From VXOI01 sp965197575 (GTDB lineage Bacteria > Chloroflexota > Dehalococcoidia > Lucifugimonadales > UBA3495): a DNA stretch of 64,000 nt. This document shows, in pieces, positions 41,817 through 49,241 of this stretch. The position numbers and the translations under genes were made by a program. Location: assembly GCA_965197575.1 (NCBI GenBank), contig OZ240214.1, forward strand, positions 2,294,001-2,358,000, given 5' to 3'. How positions within the stretch are numbered: the stretch's first letter is position 1; the number at the start of each line of letters is the position of its first letter. The notes beneath the pieces are model-generated. The model was given only the letters and a program-made list of their open reading frames with translations. It searched no databases and was not told the DNA's origin.

Positions 41817-42479
41817 CTAGTCCATGTCGCCGTTGTTGATGTAGTAGGTCATCGACTGCAACGACAGCACCGGGTCGATGTTCCGAATCCTGACCCCTTC
41901 CCTCACGTAGGGCGCGATGGGCGCGTAGTTCAGGATGGCCCGCACCCCGCAGGCCACCAGTTGGTCCACCACTTCTTGCGTCTGGGACACCGGGACCGCC
42001 ACAATAGCGATGCTGATCTTCTTCTCGACGGCGACGCGGTGCAGGTCGGCTAGCGCATTCACCGTCAGCCCGCCCACCTCTTCGCCGACGACGCCGGGAT
42101 TCACGTCGAATGCCGCCACCAAGTGGAAGCCGTCGGGGTTGAAGCCGGGGTAGTTGAGGATGGCCCGGCCCAACCGTCCCACGCCGACCACGGCTACGTT
42201 CCAGTAAGAGTTCACTCCCAGGATTTGCCGCAGCCGGTCCAGCAAATCGCGTACGCTGTAGCCGCGCCCCTGCTTGCCGAAGCGTCCGAAATAGCTGAGG
42301 TCTTTGCGGATTTGGGCCGGGGTAACCTGGAGTTTGTCTCCCAATTGTTGGGAGCTGACCACCATGATGCCGTCTTCCATCAGCCGGTTGAGGATGCGCA
42401 GGTATTGTGGGAGGCGGCTGACCACCACCTCCGGTACTTCCCCGCGCTCTTGCTGTGATGGAAACGGGTCGCCAATCAT
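41817..42479 (-). CDS. rex: Redox-sensing transcriptional repressor Rex
   Basis: 220 residues. The winged-helix domain at 15-85 contains SSQQLGDKLQVTPAQIRKDL and the family stretch SYFGRFGKQGRGYSV. The Rossmann domain has VAVVGVGRLGRAILNYPGF near 97-115, for NADH sensing. Rex represses fermentative and respiratory genes when NADH is low. It lies convergent with, not inside, the ATP synthase operon. I do not see a TTGTGAANNNNTTCACAA-type Rex site upstream of nearby genes. ATG 42479 is the start. Confidence 0.95.
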   Translation of the reverse strand: MIGDPFPSQQERGEVPEVVVSRLPQYLRILNRLMEDGIMVVSSQQLGDKLQVTPAQIRKDLSYFGRFGKQGRGYSVRDLLDRLRQILGVNSYWNVAVVGVGRLGRAILNYPGFNPDGFHLVAAFDVNPGVVGEEVGGLTVNALADLHRVAVEKKISIAIVAVPVSQTQEVVDQLVACGVRAILNYAPIAPYVREGVRIRNIDPVLSLQSMTYYINNGDMD

Positions 42480-42664
42480 GGATAGTCCGTCCCTTCGGCC
42501 CGGATTGCGCCACTAATCTATAATGGCCCTCAAGCCCAGTCAAGGACAACCGGGCGAGTTAGGCGATTCCGGTCCGTCGGCGGCTACCGGAACCGCGGGG
42601 GCATCGGCAGCCCTGGAATAACGGTAACGGTTGGCCGTGGCAGGCGTCTATAGGAGGGCGCGGA

Positions 42665-42958
42665 ATGCACGTAGGGGTATGCAAGTTGACGCTCCATCTG
42701 CCCGAGGCGGGGAGTCTCAAGGAGAAGCGGCAGACTGCCCGCTCGCTGATCGACCGGATCAAGAACCGGTTCAACGTGTCGGTGGCCGAGGTGGAGGACG
42801 CCGACCTGTGGCAGCGGCTGACCCTCGGCGTATGCTGCGTCAGCAACGATTCGGGCCATGCGAATGCCATGCTGAGCCGGGTCGTGTCGTTCGTGGAGGA
42901 GTCGCGCCGGGACCTGGAACTGCTGGACTACGAGACCGAGATCATCTCCGGGGTCTAG
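42665..42958 (+). CDS. DUF503 family protein
   Basis: 97 residues, typical length. The opening MHVGVCKLTLHLPEAGSLKE followed by KRQTARSLIDRIKNRFNVSV is diagnostic. The small alpha/beta fold has no assigned activity; in many bacteria it lies next to rbfA/ribosome genes, but not here. AGGAGGG lies upstream of ATG 42665. Its stop overlaps the end of the convergent hydrolase gene by 4 bases. Confidence 0.9.
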   Translation: MHVGVCKLTLHLPEAGSLKEKRQTARSLIDRIKNRFNVSVAEVEDADLWQRLTLGVCCVSNDSGHANAMLSRVVSFVEESRRDLELLDYETEIISGV

Positions 42959-43755
42959 GAGAACTCGTCCTGGAACTCCGCCAAAGCCCCCAGGAACGCC
43001 TCGCCGCCGACGATATAGGTGTCGTTGTGACCCGCGCCAACGACCGTGACGAACTTCTTGGGGCCGTTGGCCGCATCAAACACCTTTCGGCCCTGGGCAA
43101 TGGGCACCAACTGGTCCAGGTCTCCGTGCAGCACCAGGAGCGGGGTGTATAACCGCCCAATGCGGTCAATGGAGTCGTAGTGGCCTCGCACGAGCCAGCT
43201 AAAGGGCCGGAAATATGGGGTCAGGTCGGCCATGTCACGGATTGAGGACAAGGGCGAGACCAGCGCCAGGCCCTTGGGAGGCCGGACCGTGGCCAGTTCC
43301 ACCGCCACCGACGCCCCCAGCGAATGACTGAAGTAGAATACCCGGCTCGTGTCGAGGTCGCCGCGAGCTTCCAGCCAGGCCAAGGCGGCCCTGGCGTCGC
43401 GGTAAGTCCCGGCCTCCGACGGTCTGCCTTCGCTCCGGCCGTAGCCGCGGTAGTCGAACAGAAAGAAGTTCGCCCGAAGCCGGTGGTGCAGCAACGCCAG
43501 TTCTTCGACCCGGTGCCCGATGTTGCCGCCGTTGCCGTGGAACCAGAGCCAAGTGGGCGCGTTTTCATGGTTTCCGTCAGGGGCGGGCACGAACCAACCG
43601 TGGAGCGTGAGCCCGTCGCCAGTGGCGAAGAATACGTCTTCGTAGTCCAAGCCCACCTGCTCCGGGGTGTACAGGACCTCGGACTGGGGGAAGAACACCA
43701 TCCTCTTTTCCAACTGCGGCCACAGCAGGGAGAACACGACTAAGAGCGCCCCCAA
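42955..43755 (-). CDS. Membrane-anchored alpha/beta hydrolase
   Basis: About 266 residues. A hydrophobic N-terminal segment (GALLVVFSLLW) anchors or exports it. Catalytic elements are FHGNGGN (oxyanion), the nucleophile Ser in FSHSLGAS (the first Gly of GxSxG is Ser here), Asp in HGDLDQLVP and His in GAGHNDTY. It belongs to the family of serine aminopeptidase S33/BAAT-like hydrolases often annotated only as phospholipase/carboxylesterase. No ATG is near the start: TTG 43755 is my estimate, and the frame is open into the preceding receiver-like gene. Confidence 0.82.
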   Translation of the reverse strand: MGALLVVFSLLWPQLEKRMVFFPQSEVLYTPEQVGLDYEDVFFATGDGLTLHGWFVPAPDGNHENAPTWLWFHGNGGNIGHRVEELALLHHRLRANFFLFDYRGYGRSEGRPSEAGTYRDARAALAWLEARGDLDTSRVFYFSHSLGASVAVELATVRPPKGLALVSPLSSIRDMADLTPYFRPFSWLVRGHYDSIDRIGRLYTPLLVLHGDLDQLVPIAQGRKVFDAANGPKKFVTVVGAGHNDTYIVGGEAFLGALAEFQDEFS

Positions 43756-43787
43756 GGCGAGGGCGACGCGGAAGGGGCGGGCACGAG

Positions 43788-44228
43788 CTACCCCGGCTGC
43801 GGGCTGTCGGCTTCCGGTCCTGGACCGCGGAGGAACGCCCGGCCCCGGGTTTCCAGCAGCTCGGGCAGGCGCTCGGAGAAGTCTCGCTTGATGATGACGG
43901 CATCGCTGCCCAAAGCCCGCGCCTTCCGCAGGGTTTCCGGCTCCCCGTGGGGCCCGTAGGCAATGACCGGCGGCCCCGTGTCTTCTGAGGAGCCTGCGGC
44001 GGGTTTCAGGGCGGCGGTGAACTGCTCCAGCGCGCCGACCCACACTGCCTCGTCCATTTCCAGGTCGACCAGCACCAAGGAGACGCTGCGCGACTCGGCC
44101 GCCTCCAGCAGAGCTTCCGGCGAACTGGCCTGCAACGCTTCCAGTCCGAAATGCTCGGCTGCCGCCTCGATGCGGGGCAGGAAAAATAGGTTGCCGGTGA
44201 GGACCAACACCGCTTCTTGACCGGCCAT
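43788..44228 (-). CDS. Receiver-like (CheY-fold) protein
   Basis: 146 residues. The pattern fits a response-regulator receiver: a strand LVLVDLEMDEA with a candidate Asp near 55, a later strand PPVIAYGPHGEPETLRKARALGSDAVI and helix. The N-terminal acidic pair is replaced by VLVLTGNLFF, and no Thr/Lys switch residues are certain, so it may be a degenerate, non-phosphorylated receiver. No output domain. It lies 1 base after the zinc-ribbon gene and just before the hydrolase gene. Confidence 0.62.
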   Translation of the reverse strand: MAGQEAVLVLTGNLFFLPRIEAAAEHFGLEALQASSPEALLEAAESRSVSLVLVDLEMDEAVWVGALEQFTAALKPAAGSSEDTGPPVIAYGPHGEPETLRKARALGSDAVIIKRDFSERLPELLETRGRAFLRGPGPEADSPQPG

Positions 44229-44229
44229 T

Positions 44230-44481
44230 TCAGCCTCCGGAAGCGGGACGCGACCCGAAGGGTACGGCTATGGTGCTTTGCGGGTAGCTGGCCTGCTCCT
44301 GCCGGACCAGTTCGGCGCGGCCAGCGATGTCCCGCACCTCCGGGCATTCGGCCTCGCAGGCGGAGCACCAGACCAACGCCGTCGTGCTGAGCATCATGTT
44401 GTCCTTCTTGACCGCCACGGTCTCGATCTCTGCTCCGCAGGTACCGCAACTGCGCGAAATGCTAACTTCGTCGATGGGCAT
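44230..44481 (-). CDS. Small zinc-ribbon-like protein of unknown function
   Basis: 83 residues. Cys pairs CGTCG (near 12-16) and CSACEAEC (near 39-46) are spaced as in a zinc ribbon. The remainder is hydrophilic. It lies between the Fe-S oxidoreductase (47-base gap) and the receiver-like gene, in the same direction, with GGAGG-type sequence before ATG 44481. Could bind metal or the oxidoreductase; nothing more can be said. Confidence 0.65.
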   Translation of the reverse strand: MPIDEVSISRSCGTCGAEIETVAVKKDNMMLSTTALVWCSACEAECPEVRDIAGRAELVRQEQASYPQSTIAVPFGSRPASGG

Positions 44482-44524
44482 AAGCTCCCTCCAATTGCAA
44501 AGCGGCCAGAATGCAAGATTTTCT

Positions 44525-44558
44525 CCCTCACCCCGACCCTCTCCCGCTGGGAGAGGGG
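44525..44558. repeat. Dispersed palindromic repeat CCCTCACCCCGACCC...GGGAGAGGGG, copy B
   Basis: Same element as at 35413-35445: CCCTCACCCCGACCCTCTCC then CGCTGGGAGAGGGG. Here it overlaps the 3' end of the Fe-S oxidoreductase gene, so the last residues of that protein (PSPSGRGSG) and its stop come from the repeat. Confidence 0.85.
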
Positions 44559-46600
44559 GAATTGGCCGACGGGTCCTCCAGGCTTTCCGAAAGCAACTCC
44601 AGCACGTCCTTCGACTCCTTCTCGCCCTCCAGCCCCTTGGCCTGAATACCCTCGGACATCATCTGGAGGCAGAAGGGGCAGGACACGCCGACGGTCTGGG
44701 CCTCGGTCTCCAGGAAATGCTCGGTGCGGGTGTGGTTCACCCGCGTTCCCTGGCTTTCCTCGATCCACATGTGGCCGCCGCCCGCGCCGCAACAGAACCC
44801 GCGCTCACGGCAGCGCGAACCCATCTCCACCAGCTTCAGGCCGGGGATGGCGCGGGCCACGTTGCGGGGCTCGTCGTACACCCCGTTGTGCCGCCCCAAG
44901 AAGCACGAGTCGTGGTAGGCCACGGTCACGTCCATCATCTTCACCGGCTTGATCCGGCCTTCCCGAATCAGCCCGTCCACGAACTGGCTGTAGTGCATCA
45001 CCTCGAAGTCGCCGCCAAGCTGCGGGTACTCGTTCTTGATGGTGTTGAAGCAATGGGGGCAGATGGTGACGACCTTCTTGACGTTGTAGCGGTTCAGGGT
45101 CTCGATGTTCTGCCCCGCCATTATCTGGAACAGGTACTCGTTGCCCATGCGCCGGGCCGGGTCGCCGGTGCATGTTTCCTCGTCGCCCAAGATGGCGAAA
45201 TCGACTTTGGCGGATTTCAGCACCTTGACCATCGAGCGGGCCACGGCCTGGCTGCGCTGCTCCAAGGCCGGGGTGCAGCCCACCCAGAAAAGAATCTCGG
45301 CGCCGGGCTTTTCCGCCAGGGTCGGCACGTCCAGCCCCTCGGCCCAGTCGGTGCGGGCGAACTGGGTGCCGCGCCAAGGGTGGCCCCGCTGCTCCAGGCT
45401 GATGAGGGCGTTCATGGCGGTTTCAGGGGCGTTGGATTCTTCCAGCACCATGTAGCGGCGCATATCCATAATGGTCGGAACATGCTCCACCGTGACCGGG
45501 CATTCCTCCATGCAGGCGCCGCAGTTGAGACAGTCCCAGATGGCGGCTTCGGGAATGGCGTTGTTCAGGATGGGTGATGGCTCGACGTGTTCGGCGTTAC
45601 GCGGCCCTTGATGGCCGATCTCGACCATGTGGTCTTTCAGGTTCTCGACGATGTGCATCGGCGACAGCAGCTTGCCGGTCACGTTGGCCGGGCACACGTC
45701 GGAGCAGCGACCGCAGACGGCGCAGGCGTAGCCGTCGAGAAGCTGCTTCCAAGTGAAGTCCTGCACCCGCGCCGCGCCGAACCGCTCGGTGTTCTCCAGG
45801 TCCATTGCCGGCAACGCGCCCCGCGGCTCCAGCGAACGGGAGAAAGCGTTTAGCGGCGCCGCCACCATGTGCATATGCTTGGAGAAGGGGATGTACACCG
45901 TGAAGAACAGGATGATGCCCAGGTGCGTCCACCAGAACACGCCCTGCAAAACGTTAGCGGCGGACTCGCTGATGCCCCAGTCAACGAACAGCCGTCCCAA
46001 CGCACCGCCGATGATGACGTCTGCTTCCGGCCCGGTCCCGCCCTGAGCGACGTAAAAGCTGTGCGTCAACAGGGTGGAGGCCATCAGCCCGGCAATCATC
46101 CCGACGATGATGATGGAGTCGGGGTTGCGGGTCAGGTCGAAGCTGAGCCGCCGGGGCCTTACCAGCCACCGGCGGGCGGCCGCCCAGATCAGCACCGCCA
46201 GCAGCACCGCGGCCAGGATGTCAAGATAGCTGCTGTAGACCATCGCGCCGGTCTCGGTCAGCAGCCACTCCGGGAAATGACTCCACGCCGACGCGCCGAA
46301 AATGAATATGGCGTAGGACAGCATAAAGGTCAGGAAGCCCCAAAAGATGGCGGCGTGTCCCAAGCCGGCCCAGTCGCCGAAGGGGACCCGTTGCAGCACC
46401 TTCTTCTGCCCCAGCACGATGACCATCGCGCCGGAAAGCCGCTCCAGGGGCCGGTCGAAACGCGGCGCGGGCTTTCCTTGCAGCACCAGGTGGACCACCC
46501 GGTGGTAGAACGCATAGCCGCCGGCGGTCAGCGCCAGCGCCAGCAGGACGTAAACGCCAACCCAGATGGGGAGAGGGCCGATGTCGCCGGGAGGAACCAA
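44528..46600 (-). CDS. Membrane-bound heterodisulfide-reductase-like Fe-S oxidoreductase
   Basis: 690 residues fusing three parts. A membrane module with about six helices (10-255) resembles the heme b-binding NarI/HdrE/DsrM type. Two 4Fe-4S motifs are CAVCGRCSDVCPAN near 293 and CLNCGACMEECPVT near 357. Two CCG (HdrB/D) modules follow with CPHCFNT, HDSCFLGR, GFCCGAGGG and CPFCLQMM. Such proteins pass electrons between quinone and a soluble acceptor, for example with electron-transfer flavoprotein; no ETF genes are in the window. ATG or an equivalent start at 46600. The C-terminal tail is derived from a repeat element. Confidence 0.92.
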   Translation of the reverse strand: MVPPGDIGPLPIWVGVYVLLALALTAGGYAFYHRVVHLVLQGKPAPRFDRPLERLSGAMVIVLGQKKVLQRVPFGDWAGLGHAAIFWGFLTFMLSYAIFIFGASAWSHFPEWLLTETGAMVYSSYLDILAAVLLAVLIWAAARRWLVRPRRLSFDLTRNPDSIIIVGMIAGLMASTLLTHSFYVAQGGTGPEADVIIGGALGRLFVDWGISESAANVLQGVFWWTHLGIILFFTVYIPFSKHMHMVAAPLNAFSRSLEPRGALPAMDLENTERFGAARVQDFTWKQLLDGYACAVCGRCSDVCPANVTGKLLSPMHIVENLKDHMVEIGHQGPRNAEHVEPSPILNNAIPEAAIWDCLNCGACMEECPVTVEHVPTIMDMRRYMVLEESNAPETAMNALISLEQRGHPWRGTQFARTDWAEGLDVPTLAEKPGAEILFWVGCTPALEQRSQAVARSMVKVLKSAKVDFAILGDEETCTGDPARRMGNEYLFQIMAGQNIETLNRYNVKKVVTICPHCFNTIKNEYPQLGGDFEVMHYSQFVDGLIREGRIKPVKMMDVTVAYHDSCFLGRHNGVYDEPRNVARAIPGLKLVEMGSRCRERGFCCGAGGGHMWIEESQGTRVNHTRTEHFLETEAQTVGVSCPFCLQMMSEGIQAKGLEGEKESKDVLELLSESLEDPSANSPSPSGRGSG

Positions 46601-46642
46601 CTTTATATCACCTTCTCAAGGATACGCAGGCAGTACGAGGAA

Positions 46643-47428
46643 TCAGTCTCCCGATTGCAGGCGGCGCAGTTGCTCTTCGAGTTGCCGGATGCGGGCCTGG
46701 TCGGCTTCCCGTGCCCTCCGTTCAGACTCGAGGGCTGCCTGGTCGGCTTCTCTTGCCCTACGCTCCGCCTCGAGGGCTGCCTGCTCTTGTGGGAGATTTC
46801 TCAGGTAATTGCCGGTAGCCGGGTCGTAGAATACCAGCCGGTTGTCTTGCTCGAACCAGCACAGGCTCAACTTCAGCGCCTCGCTGTACCCCTTCAGCAC
46901 ACCGTCAGGCTCGGTTGTCAGGGAGATCGGCTGGTACACCCCATCCTCCAAGCGGTCGCCGGCCAACGGCTGCCCGTACAGCCTGCCGCCAGTGGAATCG
47001 AAACGCCAGTATTCGGGTATGCCGATTTGGGCATAGATGCCAGGTTTGCGGTAAAGATCGTTGCGGTAGGTTTCCGGGGACGCCACTTCCAAGGCAAAGT
47101 CGGGGGGCTTACCCACTTCCCAAGGGAGGTAGAGACGGCGGCGACGGATTGAGTCCTCGTCAACACCGAAGGCCACGTAGTAGTCCGGCTGCACCCGAAC
47201 GTTCAGGTCGTTGGGGTTGTAGCAGATGATGGTGCCGGCGCTGAACAGGCTGGCGCTTCGCCCACTGAAGCCGGTGAAGCGGGAAGACAGTATGTGGCCA
47301 ATTTCCTGAAGCACCGAATCTTGAAGCATATCGCGCGTCTTGAGCTCGTCCGGGTCGTATTCCAGACTGCCCCAGTCAATATCCGCTCCCCGGTTGTAGG
47401 GGAGCATTTTGGTGGTGGTCGTTGTCAT
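46643..47428 (-). CDS. Uma2-family (DUF820) endonuclease-like protein with repeated coiled-coil tail
   Basis: 261 residues. The PD-(D/E)XK core has VQPDYYVAFG, ALEVASPETYRNDLYRK and YAQIGIPEYWRFD. The C-terminal 50 residues are an Arg/Glu/Ala coiled coil in which a 14-residue unit (AALEAERRAREADQ) occurs twice, matching a 42-base DNA duplication. ATG 47428 follows GGAGG; the open frame extends further upstream. Uma2 proteins with such tails are common in Chloroflexota and Cyanobacteria; function unknown. Confidence 0.88.
   Translation of the reverse strand: MTTTTTKMLPYNRGADIDWGSLEYDPDELKTRDMLQDSVLQEIGHILSSRFTGFSGRSASLFSAGTIICYNPNDLNVRVQPDYYVAFGVDEDSIRRRRLYLPWEVGKPPDFALEVASPETYRNDLYRKPGIYAQIGIPEYWRFDSTGGRLYGQPLAGDRLEDGVYQPISLTTEPDGVLKGYSEALKLSLCWFEQDNRLVFYDPATGNYLRNLPQEQAALEAERRAREADQAALESERRAREADQARIRQLEEQLRRLQSGD
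46695..46776 (-). repeat. 42-base tandem repeat in the Uma2 gene tail
   Basis: Units at 46695-46734 and 46737-46776 both read GCCTGGTCGGCTTC... and end ...CTCGAGGG, period 42 bases, in frame. Confidence 0.85.
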
Positions 47429-47500
47429 TGCGGGCCTCCGGCTTGGGCCGGATACGGATTGCGGGGTTGATGATAACACGCGCCGTCTGTTGCGGAAGGG

Positions 47501-48511
47501 CTAGAAATCCGCCACCTGCGGGATGACTTCGCTGCCCAGCAGCTCGATCTGCCGGAGCACCTGCTCTTGGGGCATACCGGGCCACTGCATCCGGAAGATC
47601 ATCATGTTCACGCCCAAGTCTTCGGAGTAACGTTTCAGTTCCGCCACCACGTCGCCGGGCGAACCGAGTAGGAAACGGTCCCTGGCCAGGTCCTGGTAGG
47701 GGATGATGAAGCTCTCCTCGCCGGGGAGGGCCTTATCCTGGCCCCAAGCGGCGTAGGCGGCGTATTTGCCTTCGAGGTAAGGCTGGCTCTCGATGTAGGC
47801 CGTTTCCCGGTCCGCCGCCACGTACATCTCCCGCATCATGGGCAGGTCGTCTGGCACGGGGTTGCCGGCCTCTTGTAGCGCATCTTTGTACTTCGCCCAT
47901 TGGCCCGCCACCATCTGCACGGTGGCGTGGGGGTTGATGAGCCAAGGGTAGCCCCAGCGGGCGGCGCGGCGGATGGCCACGTCGTTGTTGGCGGCGACCC
48001 AGATGGGCGGGTGGGGCTGCTGCACCGGTCTGGTGATCAACTGCGTCCGGGGCACGGTGTAATACTTGCCTTCGTACTCCATTTCGTCCTCGGTCCACAG
48101 CCGCTTGACAATGTCCATCGACTCGTGGAGCCGTCCCACCCGCTCGGAGCGCTGCACGCCGAAGGCGGTGTATTCCTCGTCGCGGTAGCCCAACCCGATC
48201 CCAAACACGAACCGGCCGTCCGTGATGCAGTCGAGGGTGGCGATGCTCTCGGCCAATTCCACTGGATTGTGCAACGGCACCAGGATGACGGTAGCCGCCA
48301 CCTGCATGTCGCCGGCCTCGGCGGCCAAGCGCGCCATCAGCGGAAAGACGGTGCTCATCTGGTAGGGGGCCGCGAGGTAGTGCTGCCCGGTTGCGATGAG
48401 GCTGAACCCGGCGTCGCGGGCGGCCCGCACCTGCTCCACGCTTTCGTGAATCTTCTGCGGCATGGACTCGCCGGGGAGGTATTGGTTGGTAACGAAGAAT
48501 CCTAGCTTCAC
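47501..48511 (-). CDS. LLM-class (luciferase-like, probably F420-dependent) oxidoreductase
   Basis: 336 residues, TIM barrel of the bacterial luciferase family. Visible stretches: FVTNQYLPGE at the N-terminus, DCITDGRFVFGIGLGYRDEEYTAFG near 95-120, and PIWVAANNDVAIRRAARWGYPW near 170. These match flavin/F420-using monooxygenases and reductases. Whether F420 or FMN is the cofactor cannot be read. The start is GTG 48511 with GAGGAG upstream. Single gene. Confidence 0.92.
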   Translation of the reverse strand: MKLGFFVTNQYLPGESMPQKIHESVEQVRAARDAGFSLIATGQHYLAAPYQMSTVFPLMARLAAEAGDMQVAATVILVPLHNPVELAESIATLDCITDGRFVFGIGLGYRDEEYTAFGVQRSERVGRLHESMDIVKRLWTEDEMEYEGKYYTVPRTQLITRPVQQPHPPIWVAANNDVAIRRAARWGYPWLINPHATVQMVAGQWAKYKDALQEAGNPVPDDLPMMREMYVAADRETAYIESQPYLEGKYAAYAAWGQDKALPGEESFIIPYQDLARDRFLLGSPGDVVAELKRYSEDLGVNMMIFRMQWPGMPQEQVLRQIELLGSEVIPQVADF

Positions 48512-48568
48512 GACTGCTCCTCTAAAGCTGCGGGCATATTCAAGCCGACAGTATTGTATACCAGTTTA

Positions 48569-48600
48569 ACTCTGCGTTCTCTGCGCTCTTTGCGGTGAAA
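48569..48600. repeat. Dispersed short intergenic repeat, copy 4
   Basis: Reads ACTCTGCGTTCTCTGCGCTC then TTTGCGGTGAAA, the fullest copy of the motif, in the divergent gap before the sigma factor gene. Confidence 0.6.
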
Positions 48601-48683
48601 ATCCCCCGATGGAACGATTTGCGGGGAACCTGCATATTATCCGGTAGACGCGGAGGCCCAACTAACAGCCCAGGGGGCGGCCT

Positions 48684-49241
48684 ATGACCGAAGACGACGC
48701 CGTTCTACGTTGCCAGCGCGGCGACCGCGACGCTTTCCGCCATTTGGTGGAACAATACAAAGACGTGCTGTACGGCACGGCCTACATGATGACCGGCAAC
48801 CGCTCCCTGGCCGAGGAACAGGTGCAGGAAGCCTTCCTGAACGCTTGGCAAGGAATCCGGGGGTTCAAACGAGGACGGCCCTTCAAACCCTGGCTGATGC
48901 GCGTTCTGGTGAACGCCGTCTTGACCCAAAGACGCAGGCGGCTGGTCGCCACCGTGCCGATGGAAGAATCGGACTGGCCCGCCGAGACCGAAGGCCCGGA
49001 GGAAATCGCTGAAGTGCGGGAGGACCGTCAGGCGGTGCGCCAAGCCTTGTCCGTGTTGTCCCCGGAGCAACGGCAGGTGGTGGTGTTGCGGTACTTCGCC
49101 GACTTGACCGTGCCCGACGTGGCCAGGTCGATGGGAATCAGGGAGGGCACGGTCAAGTCGCGGCTGCACCGGGCGCACCAGCAGCTGAGAGAGCGGTTGC
49201 AGGAAATCCGCGGCAGGCAGGGGGACGACAATGGCCTCTAA
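48684..49241 (+). CDS. ECF-family RNA polymerase sigma factor
   Basis: 185 residues. Region 2 is AFRHLVEQYKDVLYGTAYMM and AEEQVQEAFLNAW; region 4 is LSPEQRQVVVLRYFADLTVP and EGTVKSRLHRAHQQL. No extra domains. It directs transcription of its own small regulon. It overlaps the VWA-protein gene by 11 bases, which takes the place of the usual anti-sigma gene. GGAAC elements at 48611 and 48625 could belong to an autoregulated promoter, but no matching -10 is clear. Confidence 0.94.
   Translation: MTEDDAVLRCQRGDRDAFRHLVEQYKDVLYGTAYMMTGNRSLAEEQVQEAFLNAWQGIRGFKRGRPFKPWLMRVLVNAVLTQRRRRLVATVPMEESDWPAETEGPEEIAEVREDRQAVRQALSVLSPEQRQVVVLRYFADLTVPDVARSMGIREGTVKSRLHRAHQQLRERLQEIRGRQGDDNGL

Noticed and set aside
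48611..48650. Autoregulated ECF promoter with GGAAC -35
   Set aside because: Two GGAAC elements exist but neither has a clear CGTC-type -10 at 16-17 bases.
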